A stretch of DNA of 64,000 nt from NCBI GenBank assembly GCA_037042185.1, contig JAXQJY010000032.1, forward strand, positions 2,356,001-2,420,000. The letters run 5' to 3'. This DNA is from Sordariomycetes sp. S80-01Y. Its lineage: Eukaryota > Ascomycota > Sordariomycetes. Of this stretch, positions 8,197 to 18,427 are shown piece after piece; within the stretch, counting starts at the first letter, position 1; the number at the start of each line of letters is the position of its first letter. A program made the translations under genes and the position numbers. Below the pieces are notes generated by a model. It worked only from the letters and a program-made list of their open reading frames with translations. It was not told the origin of the DNA and did no database searches.

Positions 8197-10830
8197 CTAA
8201 AATGCATCCTGGAAAGACTCCAACCTCGTCGTGCTTCCCCGCCGCACGGGCAGCCCAGACAGGTACATGTTAGCATGACTCAGATGGTCGCCCAGACTCA
8301 TCGCCATCCTCCTCAGCTCCTCTTTGACCTCCCTGCTGGAAGCCTGCCCCTGTAAGACCGTCTGTGCCGGGTGAAGCGGCGTTCTCGGCAGCGACGGCCC
8401 GTCCAGCTGCAGCGGTTGATCGAGCTGCTTCTGGAGGTTCTGCTGGGGTATCGAGGGTGGGAAGTAGGCGAGATCCTGGGGATGGTTAGGCTGCGGGGTC
8501 GGGCCGTCCATGTCCTCGGGGTCCATGTCCGCGAACTCGCTGAGGGAGTACGGCCGCGCGGAATCGGGTGGAATGTCCAAGCTTTGCGGAGGCTCCTTGG
8601 ACTGGTCCGCGCTGCCGTCGGCGTCGGCGTGCATGTCGACGACTGTGTTCGAGGAAAACTCGGAGTCATCGGATACGTAGATCGATGGCTCGCGATATGC
8701 AGACGGCATGGCGTATACCGAGGCGTGTTTCTCGAGCTCGAATGGATTTGTGCTCCCGAACTCAGAGCCGCTCACGGAACCTGCTTCCGAGTGGGACGTT
8801 GAGGGGCGGGCGTAATCCTGAACTGCGAAAGGAGGCTCCGGCATACTCATGTCGAGATCTATCAGACTCCCAAGGGAGGCACGCTGGTCCATATTGGGAG
8901 GCTCCGCCGGCGCCAGATCATTGAAGGTGGCAGATGCTGGAATGGGCTCCGTTGGTCTGTGAAGCAGCGATGGCCGGCCAGCGTTCGGGGCTGGATCATC
9001 TGTCATCGGGAATCGGAAAGTTGCTGGGTTGGCTGGGGGTGCATCTGAGGCAGGGAAGCGGAAGACTTCTGGTTGGGCGGAGGCGGGAGCTGGAGCGGTT
9101 GGGAACTTCCAGTCCTGCGTGCGTCTGTCGGGCTTTGGCCCAAGGTCTGCAGGGTCACTCGAGGGGCCGCCGTTGAGATCAGGATTGGCTGAGGCTGGAG
9201 CAGGCGCGGTAGGGAATTTCCAGTCCTGCGTCCGTCTGTCAGGTTTAGGTCCTAGATCTGCAGGATCACTCGAGGGGCCGGCGTCGTCGTAGGAGTCCTG
9301 ATAGTCTCCATAACTGTCGGAGTCCATGCGTGAGTCGCCGGCTCTGATTGTGTTCATGTCGACAAAGTTTGACAGATCGCCGCCATGCAAAGAGGCGTCA
9401 AGGTCAATCAGAGACTCCCTCACGTCTGACGAAGGCGCCGAGTCGTCTCGTAACGGGAGGTCTGACACTGGTGCAGGGAACAACCTTCCATAGTACGTCC
9501 TGGAATTATCCTCATAGCTGGACATTGTGTTTGGGTCAAAGAGCTTCTCCAAGGGCGCCTTGACAGATGGCAGCTGCGGCGGCGGCCTTCGGCGTCCCTT
9601 GCCGTTCTTCTGTTGCGGGCGAGCAGTGTCTTCGTAGCTTTCCTGACTGAAGTCGACATTCGAACCGTATACGTCGTAGACGTCCTGCGCACCGCCGTCG
9701 TTGAAGACTTGCTGGTCGAAAGCTGCCGTCGTGCTGAAATTCCACTCGTCGTTTGGCAGCTCCATATCTGACAGATCCTCTGGCGCTTGAGCACCACCCA
9801 TGCCAAACAACGACTTTCTGGCTCCTCCCTGTGACTCCCAGAGCTTGAAACCACGGACGAGATGAGTCAAGGCAGACGTCGGGTAAGCCTCCTCGGTCTT
9901 GAAGATGTAACCATGACGTTGTATCTGGTCGATAGTCGGCCGTTGCTTCGGGTCTTGCTGGAGGCAGTAGCCAACGAGATCCTTCAGGCCCGAAGAGTAC
10001 TGATCGCCCTCTAGACGGGGGGCGCGCTGCTTCAGCATGTTTCCTAGCTTCATGATATCCATCCCTGCTTGCGTGTTCGGCGGCAAGCCAGAGGCGATCT
10101 CGTAAACCATGGCACCGAAAGCCCAGATGTCAACCTCGGTACCGTACGATGCGGTCGGGTCGAAGAGCTCGGGAGCCATCCAGTGAGGTGTGCCGATGAC
10201 GGTGGTTCGCTTGTCAAATTTGGTCTCGATGACACCCGCAACACCAAAGTCGCAGAGCTGGACATCGCCCGTTTCTGTGACAAGAACATTGGCGCACTTG
10301 AGATCTCGATGAATGATACCCTGGCCGTGGACCCAGTAGAGGGCTTCTGCCACCTCTCTCAAGATCGGGATGATCCATTTCTCCTGCAGGCCGCCCGGTG
10401 ATGTAGGGCGCATAAGCGTCGCCACACTTCCTCCGGCGCAATACTCGGTAATCATCCACATGGACTGTGCGACCGGCAGCGCCTCAATGACGGTATTGAC
10501 ATTGCGCGCGCCCGTCTGGCTAAGCCGTTGCAGGGCGTTAATCTCCTTCAGCAAGTCGCTGTAGGTATCAGCCGATCTCGGGTCCATAGTGTCGCTCTGG
10601 TCAATGTCGATGATCTTGACAGCAACCAATTTCTTCGTTTTGACAGCGGTTGCTTTGTAGACGCGACCAAAACTGCCCTTGCCGATGAGCTCTGACAGTT
10701 GATAGGGAGGGACCTCTTTGCCGGATTTGTTGCAGTCCTCGACGACTCTCTTCTGCATCTTTGAGGCATCGTCGACGGCCTTTTGCTTGGTGGCCGACAT
10801 CTCGGGCCATCTCACTTGTAGTGAAGCCAT
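8197..10830 (-). CDS. STE20/GCK-family serine/threonine protein kinase
   Basis: Single-exon gene, 877 residues. The kinase domain lies at about residues 40-300: P-loop GKGSFGRVY, the VAIK-type lysine in LVAVKIID, HRDLKCAN, DFGVAG, and GTPHWMAPE, which is typical of STE20/germinal-centre kinases. The catalytic residues are all present. The tail of about 550 residues is Pro/Ser/Asp-rich and looks disordered, with a duplicated 31-residue unit (9077-9279) and two weaker related copies. Filamentous fungi have a few such kinases acting in septation, polarity and the NDR network; I cannot say which this is. The start at MASLQVRWPE was chosen because the upstream in-frame codons (to 10962) look like leader. 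A CACGTG lies at 11023-11028. The gene is convergent with TEL2. Confidence 0.88.
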   Translation of the reverse strand: MASLQVRWPEMSATKQKAVDDASKMQKRVVEDCNKSGKEVPPYQLSELIGKGSFGRVYKATAVKTKKLVAVKIIDIDQSDTMDPRSADTYSDLLKEINALQRLSQTGARNVNTVIEALPVAQSMWMITEYCAGGSVATLMRPTSPGGLQEKWIIPILREVAEALYWVHGQGIIHRDLKCANVLVTETGDVQLCDFGVAGVIETKFDKRTTVIGTPHWMAPELFDPTASYGTEVDIWAFGAMVYEIASGLPPNTQAGMDIMKLGNMLKQRAPRLEGDQYSSGLKDLVGYCLQQDPKQRPTIDQIQRHGYIFKTEEAYPTSALTHLVRGFKLWESQGGARKSLFGMGGAQAPEDLSDMELPNDEWNFSTTAAFDQQVFNDGGAQDVYDVYGSNVDFSQESYEDTARPQQKNGKGRRRPPPQLPSVKAPLEKLFDPNTMSSYEDNSRTYYGRLFPAPVSDLPLRDDSAPSSDVRESLIDLDASLHGGDLSNFVDMNTIRAGDSRMDSDSYGDYQDSYDDAGPSSDPADLGPKPDRRTQDWKFPTAPAPASANPDLNGGPSSDPADLGPKPDRRTQDWKFPTAPAPASAQPEVFRFPASDAPPANPATFRFPMTDDPAPNAGRPSLLHRPTEPIPASATFNDLAPAEPPNMDQRASLGSLIDLDMSMPEPPFAVQDYARPSTSHSEAGSVSGSEFGSTNPFELEKHASVYAMPSAYREPSIYVSDDSEFSSNTVVDMHADADGSADQSKEPPQSLDIPPDSARPYSLSEFADMDPEDMDGPTPQPNHPQDLAYFPPSIPQQNLQKQLDQPLQLDGPSLPRTPLHPAQTVLQGQASSREVKEELRRMAMSLGDHLSHANMYLSGLPVRRGSTTRLESFQDAF
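9077..9279 (-). repeat. Tandem duplication inside the kinase tail
   Basis: Two copies of a 93-nt unit with a 111-nt period (left copy about 9077-9168, right copy about 9186-9279) encode an identical 31-residue peptide containing DWKFPTAPAPASA. By hand count they differ at 14 codons, all silently. The six residues between copies are NPDLNG. Two weaker copies with the F-[KR]-FP core follow (VFRFP, TFRFP). Confidence 0.88.
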
Positions 10831-12623
10831 GATTTCGGTCGTGTATAACTGAGCGAGGATGAGGCTGGCGATGAGAGGTGCAAGTGTGCGGCTCTGGCAG
10901 GTGCGCGGGCCTTGCGCTCTCACATGTTGAGAGTCAATACGTCTTTGCGTCTTCCACAGCACGTCTGGTCACAATTTGACGTCTGTCACAGAGTGTGTTG
11001 TCGCCCTTTTCAGATGTTGAAGCACGTGAAGTCAAGATAGAGGTCGATGCCTTAAGGGGTTGTGAATCTTGAGCGAGGTTTTGCCATCGACCAATCAAGA
11101 ACAGCCAGCGGAAGCCGGCCCCGCCTGAGGTTCTACTACTTACCTGCACCTTATCTGTACCTGCTTCGTCGTACAAAAGCGTCGCTCCACTGAAACTGGG
11201 AGTGGCAGCGGTTGTTGGAGTGGTGACCCGGCAGGCTGATGTTCATTTTTACCTACTCAGGTACACAACGCATATTCCTTTGCTTCGACAACTTAGTGGG
11301 CAAGCAAAACGCTGGTCGGGCCAACCAAAGTGCGGGTCCGAGCCTGTGAAGTACAACTGGCGAGACACATGTTCCCCAAACTGCGGCTCGCCACCATAAC
11401 GGCCTTGGCCCCTCACAGCCATCCTGCGCTTTGGAAGCACCACCAAGGATCCCAATCACTGAGCCATGGCAGTCCACATGTTGGCAAACATGACGGCAGT
11501 GCGCAATGCTTCGACGAGAGCAGGTTCTTGCAGCGCAAGTGTGAACCTCAGCATGCAATACGGCACGCACGTCCAAGGACCGAGTTGCGAGGCCATGCTG
11601 TCGACAAAAAGCAAAGATACTGTATCATCCTTTGGGATCAGTCGTCAGGGTTCCCCGGGCGGGCGCTCGACGTGGCGGCATCAGCGCCATACTTAAGCAG
11701 CCGCGTAAACAAGGGACGTCCGGGTGGGGGACCTGTCCTTCCTGGAGTCACAACCACTTGGCACCGCCGCGGCTTCATCCTGCGCGCTGTTCGGCCTCAG
11801 CGAGGAGCTTGAGCAGCACGAGCAGGCCGAGCAGGCGCTGCAGGATTCCACGTCCGAGGATGCTTCGGGAAAGCTCGTCTCAGACCGAGATACGTGCGCC
11901 AGCACTAGTCACGACGTGCAGCAGCGTCTGTCAGCTTCGAAATCCCCCATCGGAGTTCGTGCTTGACGGATCGGTCGACTGGGCGGGATACGCCACTTAT
12001 CACCTTCTCCGTAGGTCACATCGTCAAACAGGCCGGGATGGCCCCAGCCTGCAGAGGCATCGCCTGCACGGGTTTGATTCGGATGTAAGAGCCTCGCAAC
12101 CTCGGTACTGCACACTTACGACGTATAGCAATTACCAGCGGCCTGGGATCCTGCCTTGCCTGTGCGTACGCCGTACTGCACCAAGGCTGGCATGGCAGTA
12201 AAAGGGTGATCGCCGAACAGGACCCACGGCGAACAGTTCATGAAATGAATCACCACCTCTGCAACGACGAGACGGCGACAGGGGAAATGGGCTCTGCGGG
12301 ATCGCATCCCACCAGTCTCGCTAATCAGGGGCTGGAGACCCCCGGCAGTCCCCTGATCTAGCATGACTAGTGCCCCTGCTAGCGCCCACCAGTAACGAGT
12401 TGCACAGCGGGCTAACGCGTGGGTGTGTTCGATCCATGGCCTTCGATGCCGAATCCCGGCTTCCAGTTCCTGTCGCTGTCTCTCCGTAGGGTCTCCTAAC
12501 TCCTTCTTCTTCTTCCTTTTTCCCCATATTCCAGCCTGGTGCGTTTTATCATATACATATCAAACCCCCTGGCTCCTCGACTGGTCGAACCCAGGATGAT
12601 CAAAACGTGAATCCGTTTACGTT
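10831..12623. other. 1.8-kb intergenic region (kinase leader and receptor promoter)
   Basis: It separates two divergent genes. Open frames (for example 11330-11812 and 11632-12201, plus strand) show no domain, no credible splice chain and poor codon use. The pyrimidine-rich stretch just before 12624 looks like the receptor's 5' leader. Confidence 0.55.
11023..11028. promoter_or_regulatory. CACGTG motif upstream of the kinase gene
   Basis: Perfect E-box/Cbf1-type palindrome 193 nt upstream of the proposed kinase start. Function is inferred from the motif only. Confidence 0.25.
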
Positions 12624-14069
12624 ATGGACGTGTCCATACTCGCTCTGGTAGAGCGATCGAACAACTTCTTGGAGGAGAATCCCGAGAACGATTCTCTGTC
12701 GCCTCTGCCGAGCAACATCCGCCATGGCTTGATTGTCATATCCATACTCGCCTGCGCGTCCTTTATTCTAACGAGCTCTCTGTTCGTGTATCTCAACTAC
12801 AAGCTCTTCACATGGCGACGCAATCTCCGATCCCGAGCCAAAAGGGTTGCCCGCAACATCCCCGAACCACCTGTCATCGTGGATCTCAACTTCAAACGGG
12901 AACATGAAGACAATGAGCACGCGCAGGGGCGGTCCTCGAACGATGCCCATGAGAGGAACCTGCGCCAGATCCACGCTGTCAGAAACGAGGTGCCCAATCA
13001 GTTCTTGGTCCTGATTTACAACCTCTTCTTGGCCGACATGCACCAGTCAGCAGCTTTTTTACTGAGTGCGTCGTGGTTGGGGCACAATGGCATATTCATC
13101 CACAAGGCCACCTGCTTCATCCAAGGCTACTTTGACTCCAATGGCGATCTGGCCTCGAGTCTGTTCATCACCTATATCGCCGTTCACACTTATCTCTCCG
13201 TCATCAAAGGCTACCAGCCAAGGCAGAGAGTCCTATACATCACTGTTTGCCTGATCTGGGTCTTCGTGTACTCCTTATCGACCATTCCCGTGATTGCCAC
13301 GATGAATGGAAGATCGGTTGGAGGCTACTTCGTCCGCGCTGGCGCCTGGTGCTGGATCAGCAGGGCCTACGAAGAACTCCGGCTCTTTACCCATTACCTC
13401 TTCATCTTTATTTCCCTTGTGGCTACGACCAGCATATACTTGGCTATATATTGGAAACTGCGTCAGCAGGCAAAGATGAGCGAATCGAAGATTGATCGAC
13501 ACCCGGCTTTCCTCATCTACGCTGTCTTCTACGTTCTCTGCACATTACCCCTTGCACTGGGCCGCGTCTGCACCATGGCCAAACTGCACGTACCCATTGG
13601 CTATTACTGCTTCGCTGGATCCTTGATTGCGGCAAATGGTATCGTGGACTGCATAATCTTTAGCGCGACGAGGCACAGCATCGTGTTTGGTGGAGCTGAG
13701 GCAGTCACCTCGAAGAGCACTGGCCTCGACACCTTTTCGTTCCTGCGGACACCAGCTCGCAACTTTGGTCATGAGGTTATGATTCAGGGAGGAGACCATG
13801 CACCTGACAACCAGGCGGCTGGCATCGGTGGTTGGTGGCCAGGCTTTGGCAAGCGCAACTCCAAGGGGTTCAAGGAGTCGCAGGTTCGGACGCGGAGCGT
13901 GAGTCAAGAGTCTCTGCGCGGTGATGATATGGCCATCCACATGGACGTGGTCACTTCGATGACGGTTGAGGAGAGGAGGAGGACTGCTCAATTCCAAGGT
14001 CTATCAAGCGAGGGAACGTCATTGAAAAGCGAAGACCTAGATTCCGTTACCAGAAGCAACCGCGATTAG
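12624..14069 (+). CDS. Seven-transmembrane G-protein-coupled receptor-like protein (Git3/cAMP-receptor-like)
   Basis: Single-exon gene, 481 residues. Seven hydrophobic segments are visible: about residues 36-62, 127-149, 172-192, 199-222, 250-277, 293-315 and 325-350. A long basic loop (about residues 63-126) follows TM1, a Trp/Cys-containing extracellular loop (GAWCWISRAYEE) precedes TM5, and the C-terminal tail of about 125 residues is Ser/Thr-rich and could be phosphorylated. This layout fits fungal receptors related to Git3 or cAMP receptors, which signal through a G-alpha to adenylate cyclase at the plasma membrane. The ligand cannot be inferred. Its stop lies only 18 nt from the stop of the convergent DUF7053-like gene, so the two 3' UTRs almost certainly overlap. 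Confidence 0.8.
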   Translation: MDVSILALVERSNNFLEENPENDSLSPLPSNIRHGLIVISILACASFILTSSLFVYLNYKLFTWRRNLRSRAKRVARNIPEPPVIVDLNFKREHEDNEHAQGRSSNDAHERNLRQIHAVRNEVPNQFLVLIYNLFLADMHQSAAFLLSASWLGHNGIFIHKATCFIQGYFDSNGDLASSLFITYIAVHTYLSVIKGYQPRQRVLYITVCLIWVFVYSLSTIPVIATMNGRSVGGYFVRAGAWCWISRAYEELRLFTHYLFIFISLVATTSIYLAIYWKLRQQAKMSESKIDRHPAFLIYAVFYVLCTLPLALGRVCTMAKLHVPIGYYCFAGSLIAANGIVDCIIFSATRHSIVFGGAEAVTSKSTGLDTFSFLRTPARNFGHEVMIQGGDHAPDNQAAGIGGWWPGFGKRNSKGFKESQVRTRSVSQESLRGDDMAIHMDVVTSMTVEERRRTAQFQGLSSEGTSLKSEDLDSVTRSNRD

Positions 14070-14087
14070 CTTGAAATACGAACAAAA

Positions 14088-14645
14088 TTAACTGCTCTCT
14101 TGCGTGCTGGACCCCTTCTCGTGATCCTCCTTTAGCTTGCACATCATCTTCTCGTGGATGCCCTTCCACCCGGCCTCACAGGTTCCTCGCACTGTCCCCA
14201 TCAGTAGCCTCGAGCATTTGATAACCACGTCTTCCAGCATCTCCCACTCCCCCTCACGTCCTTCAATCTCCCTTACCGCCCAAACGGTTTCCATCATGAC
14301 GCCCAGAGGACTTCTTATCCTCACAAATACGCCCTGAGCCGTGTTGATGAACTCGTATGTGCTTTCCACGTCCTTGTCCCAGAGGCCGGCGGGAAGGGCA
14401 TGCACGCGGTCCGTAACCGTGTAGCAGGCTAGCGAGCCATCACTGGGTGACAGCGGAGTGGCGTTGGTGCGGTCGGAGGGTACAGAGGGCGTGGGTGAGG
14501 GGAGAGGAATTGAGCTGTACGTGATCATGTGAGGATCGCATTCAATGAAGAAGTGGTGGCCTTGGAGGAGAGTCTTGAGATTCGAGGGGGGAATGTGAGG
14601 GGGGAGAGGGGTGATGTGTTGAAGGTGTTGACTAGTGTTAAGCAT
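14088..14645 (-). CDS. DUF7053-like fungal protein of unknown function
   Basis: Single-exon gene, 185 residues. The core YTVTDRVHALPAGLWDKDVE, followed by STYEFINTAQGVFVRIRSPL, resembles the fungal DUF7053 family as I recall it, with a Pro-rich N-terminal third and a predicted beta-rich middle. There is no signal peptide or membrane segment. The family has no established function, although the fold looks like a small lipid- or polyketide-binding (START/SRPBCC-type) barrel; that is inference. It is tail-to-tail with the receptor gene. The ATG at 14645 is the first in the frame. Confidence 0.72.
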   Translation of the reverse strand: MLNTSQHLQHITPLPPHIPPSNLKTLLQGHHFFIECDPHMITYSSIPLPSPTPSVPSDRTNATPLSPSDGSLACYTVTDRVHALPAGLWDKDVESTYEFINTAQGVFVRIRSPLGVMMETVWAVREIEGREGEWEMLEDVVIKCSRLLMGTVRGTCEAGWKGIHEKMMCKLKEDHEKGSSTQESS

Positions 14646-15226
14646 GGCTGCTTTGGTTAGCAGTGACGTCTTAACGAACTGTTTGGGTACTCACAAGTCA
14701 TTTTGGATGGGTTGTCGTTTACATGGAGTGGTTGTTCGCGGGTTGGACGTTTATCTAAGTGGGATTGAGGTCGTAAAGTACAGCGTGCTTTGTTGAGGTT
14801 GCATTGACCCTAGCGTTTAGTACAGGCAACATCGATTGATTATCATGTTCAGGTACTCAAAACACTAGGAATGAGCCACGTATTTATATATCACCCCGTC
14901 CATAAAAGTTTCAATCTAATTATACCGCATTTTAGGTAAAAGCCGTCTGCCTCGTCGAGTCTTTAAGTGCCTCCGGGTAGATCATGTGATTTCGCGATAG
15001 TACCATGACGCGCTTGAGTCGTGTCGATCTTTGCCCCTCGGTTCACGCAACATTTGTCGGGCCATCAAACCCCAGGGTTCAGCACAATATTGAGCGCCCC
15101 TGGATCTCCGGCACGCATGGTCCCACGCCAATGACCAGCAGTCTCTTAAGAACGTCGAAAACAACTCGAGTAGAATGACAATTCCACGTGCAGATCGTTG
15201 ATCACATCTGCTAGTCCTCATCCGCA
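14646..15226. other. Divergent intergenic region, DUF7053-like gene / PSO2
   Basis: No gene is seen. The middle (about 14860-14950) is AT-rich compared with its surroundings. A CACGTG lies at 15185-15190, close to PSO2. Confidence 0.55.
15185..15190. promoter_or_regulatory. CACGTG motif upstream of PSO2
   Basis: Perfect CACGTG 37 nt before the PSO2 start codon. It is close enough to lie in the leader rather than the promoter, so a regulatory role is uncertain. Confidence 0.25.
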
Positions 15227-17848
15227 ATGGCTCCTGCTGCCAAAACCCGTCGAACCGCGACGCCCAAGAAACAACCTAAAATCACAGCCGCAAGCTTTGC
15301 GAACGGCACGCCCGCGAAGCAGCCGCGACCGAACGCCAGTATTCTCAGCTTCTTCCAGAAAACCGACAAGCCCGAGGACTCGATCTTTGTTGGACCCGCC
15401 GCGGCGGAGACGGTGGTGCACGATGACGAGGACATGTACGATGCGGACGCGCCGCAAGAACGCTATAATGAGGTCGTCTGGCCGGTGAAGAGGAGGAAAG
15501 TCAGTATAAGCGAGACGACCAGCGTGGAAGAGAAGGCTACAGAGGAGCAACCCCTAAAAGGGAAGCCTGTGACGAAGGGTAAAGTCGAAGGTTTGGTTAA
15601 GCACGGCAGAAGAGTTGTCAAAGGCCCATTCGTCATGTCGGATAGCGAGGATGATGACGATGAGGGGGAAGAAGACAAGGATCTCAAGGCAGAGGAGAGC
15701 CCGCAGCTGCCCACAGAAGTGAAGGAAACGGTCGAAACAAGAACGTCACCGCCGATCACCACAGAAGAACAGGAATCCTCGATATTCGACATGCCACCAC
15801 ATAAGCCCAGGACACCGCCCTCACTCTTACCCGAAGACTCATCCGTGGCACGAGAGTTCGCCGATATGGAACAAGATGAGTTTGCCGAGTTCGAAGACGA
15901 CAATATGGACGATTTCGAAGGTGAAGAAGCACGGGTTATGGCTTACATGCGGGAACAAGCCCGGATAGAGGCCGAAGCTGCTGCGTTGGCAGAAGGGGCC
16001 GAGGACGCGAGTACCTTCCCAGTGGAAGATCTATTTCACGATGCGGATGATGGGACAGTAGACCAGACTTGTCCTATGTGCCAGGGTAGTATTGCTAGCC
16101 TGTCTTCGGACGAGGCAACGCGGCATGTAAACCAGTGCATGGATGGTACCGCGCCACCACTGCCGGAGCCGAAACTAAAAAATGTCGACGAAGTCAAACC
16201 TCAGCCAGGAGAGTGTTCGCCAGCACCCGAAGTCGACCCGGCCGACCTTGGCAGGCGCTTCAATAAATCCGCCGTACCAAGGCCTGCTCAGCTTAATCCG
16301 TTGGAAGGGGGTGCTCCGGTGGCGGGCGCAAAGACAGCGTTTTCGAAGCTGATGTCGAACAATGCGGAGGATACAGCTTGGGCAACAGCTGCCGCCACAG
16401 AGAAGGCTTCAAGGGGCAAGCCCGCGTATGAGCGGACATGTCCTTTCTACAAGATCATGCCCGGCTTCGCTATCAGTGTCGATGCGTTCCGATATGGAGC
16501 TGTTGAGGGATGCAAAGCTTACTTCCTCAGTCACTTTCACAGCGATCATTATATCGGATTGACAGCGAGGTGGACGCATGGCCCTATTTATTGCAGTAAG
16601 GTCACCGGGAGCTTGGTCCGAAGGCAATTGGGGACTGCAGACAAATGGGTCGTTGATCTCGAATTTGACAAACCCTATGACATCCCAGGAACGGACGGGG
16701 CGACTGTCACCATGATTCCGGCCAACCATTGCCCTGGGAGTTCCCTTTTCCTCTTCGAAAAGACCATGGGTAGCGGGCAAAATGCCCATGTCAAGCGCAT
16801 TTTACACTGTGGCGACTTCAGAGCTTGCCCAGCTCACATCGAGCACCCCTTGCTGAAACCTAACTTGGTGGACTCAGTCTCAGGGAGGGTGAAGCAGCAG
16901 AAGATCGACATCTGTTATCTTGATACTACGTATCTCAACCCGCGATACTCCTTCCCGCCACAAAATGATGTAATACAAGCATGCGCCGACTTGATGGCGA
17001 ACATGTCCCCCGATCCCAACTGCAAAGATGATGTCTGGGAAAGGTCGGCAAAAGCTCTAGGCACGCCTGCCGTGAGCAAGTATTTCAACAAGGTCAATAC
17101 CAAAGATGAGTCTGTTGCTGAAGACGCTGTAAAAAAGCCACGGCAGCGGCTTCTTGTCATTTGCGGCACTTACTCTATTGGAAAGGAGCGGATATGCCTT
17201 GCTATTGCCAAGGCGTTGAACTCAAAAATATTTGCGTCACCAGGCAAGATCAAGATTTGCAAACAGCTCGGCATGCCAGAGCTCACTGAGCGCCTTACCT
17301 CCAACCCGCTGGATGCGCAGGTCCACATGCAGATGCTCATGGAGATTCGTGCGGAAACACTGCAAGAGTACCTGAATGGGTACAAACCTCACTTTAGCCG
17401 CATCGTTGGGTTTAGACCTAGTGGATGGAATTTCAGACCAACAAGCACCAAAACTGTCGGTGCGAATACCCCTCCAAGCACTATCCCTTCCGAACAGATT
17501 CTTCACGGCAAGGGCTGGCGGACACGCTTCGGATACAAAGACTTTGTTGCGCAGAGGGGCAGCACAGGCGAGGCTATGTGCTTTGGCGTCCCCTATTCTG
17601 AGCACAGCAGCTTCCGTGAACTCGCCATGTTCATCATGAGCCTCAGAATTGAGAAGGTTATCCCTACTGTTAATGTAGGAAGTGATCAGTCAAGAACCAG
17701 GATGAAGGCTTGGAATGATAGATGGATGTCAGAACGGAGGCGGTGTGGACTGGTGAAGCCGTTGGTTGAAGGACGCGACGAGGACAAAGAGCAAGATGCC
17801 TTATGGGAGGGGAAGGCCGATGGCAAGGGTGGGTTTGCCTGGTGGTAG
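15227..17848 (+). CDS. PSO2: DNA cross-link repair nuclease PSO2/SNM1
   Basis: Nuclear 5' exonuclease that processes interstrand cross-links. Single exon, 873 residues. In order: a disordered, acidic N-terminal part with basic Lys/Arg clusters that could be nuclear localisation signals; a UBZ4-type zinc finger (about residues 281-305, CPMCQG then HVNQC); a metallo-beta-lactamase domain with the metal-binding motif HFHSDHY near residue 437 and later NHCPGS and CGDFR; and a C-terminal DRMBL domain ending near VNVGSDQSRTRMKAWNDRW. These are the hallmarks of SNM1A/Pso2. The length is typical of filamentous fungi. It is convergent with LSM2, 202 nt apart. Confidence 0.95.
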   Translation: MAPAAKTRRTATPKKQPKITAASFANGTPAKQPRPNASILSFFQKTDKPEDSIFVGPAAAETVVHDDEDMYDADAPQERYNEVVWPVKRRKVSISETTSVEEKATEEQPLKGKPVTKGKVEGLVKHGRRVVKGPFVMSDSEDDDDEGEEDKDLKAEESPQLPTEVKETVETRTSPPITTEEQESSIFDMPPHKPRTPPSLLPEDSSVAREFADMEQDEFAEFEDDNMDDFEGEEARVMAYMREQARIEAEAAALAEGAEDASTFPVEDLFHDADDGTVDQTCPMCQGSIASLSSDEATRHVNQCMDGTAPPLPEPKLKNVDEVKPQPGECSPAPEVDPADLGRRFNKSAVPRPAQLNPLEGGAPVAGAKTAFSKLMSNNAEDTAWATAAATEKASRGKPAYERTCPFYKIMPGFAISVDAFRYGAVEGCKAYFLSHFHSDHYIGLTARWTHGPIYCSKVTGSLVRRQLGTADKWVVDLEFDKPYDIPGTDGATVTMIPANHCPGSSLFLFEKTMGSGQNAHVKRILHCGDFRACPAHIEHPLLKPNLVDSVSGRVKQQKIDICYLDTTYLNPRYSFPPQNDVIQACADLMANMSPDPNCKDDVWERSAKALGTPAVSKYFNKVNTKDESVAEDAVKKPRQRLLVICGTYSIGKERICLAIAKALNSKIFASPGKIKICKQLGMPELTERLTSNPLDAQVHMQMLMEIRAETLQEYLNGYKPHFSRIVGFRPSGWNFRPTSTKTVGANTPPSTIPSEQILHGKGWRTRFGYKDFVAQRGSTGEAMCFGVPYSEHSSFRELAMFIMSLRIEKVIPTVNVGSDQSRTRMKAWNDRWMSERRRCGLVKPLVEGRDEDKEQDALWEGKADGKGGFAWW

Positions 17849-18050
17849 CATAGTTGGATGCCGTAATCTCATTCCAAGAGCGATCTTAAACACCGACTAA
17901 AGACGTATGTTCCAACGTCGGGAATTGGCCCGTCTTTACCCTGGGCCCATGCTCGCATTAGCTGACTTAATGCACCACATGTTTCCCTTATTTATTCGTC
18001 AAGCGCAGACCGCTGACAATCCTAAGAGTCCGAGTTCCACCTGAATCGTT

Positions 18051-18427
18051 TCATTTCGCCTTCTCTCGCTGCGTAGCCGCCTCTCTCCTCGTAGCATCCT
18101 CCAACAACTGCGTATCCACCGACCCCGAGGGCAGGTGGACGTACCGTACCACCGAACCACGGATGAAGACGTTCTTGACGGAGCTGAGATGCGGGTACTT
18201 CAGCTCCTCGACTACTTGAATCTCGTCGAGCTTGATGTTGAGGTACTGATCCACGCTCTTGAGGATGCCGCGGAGTTGGATGTCGTTCTTGAGCTCGACG
18301 GTGACCTCCTGGTCGATGAGCGTCTTGAAGAAGCTGTAAGCAGCGTTAGCATCCTGCTTTCTTTGAGATGCGACGGTACAGGTGGAAAGCGGCGGAGCGT
18401 GCGGGGCGCGTACCTGAAGAAAAGCAT
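18051..18427 (-). CDS. LSM2: U6 snRNA-associated Sm-like protein LSm2
   Basis: Ring subunit of both LSm1-7 (cytoplasmic mRNA decay) and LSm2-8 (U6 snRNA). Proposed CDS is complement(join(18051..18333,18414..18427)), 98 residues, matching the family's usual length. Sm motif 1 runs through DQEVTVELKNDIQLRGILKS and Sm motif 2 is NVFIRGSVVRYVHLP. Exon 1 is only 14 nt and codes for MLFF plus two bases. The 80-nt intron (18334-18413) has donor GTACGC and branch GCTAAC. The downstream frame stays open through the intron, which could mislead a start call at 18527. Confidence 0.95.
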
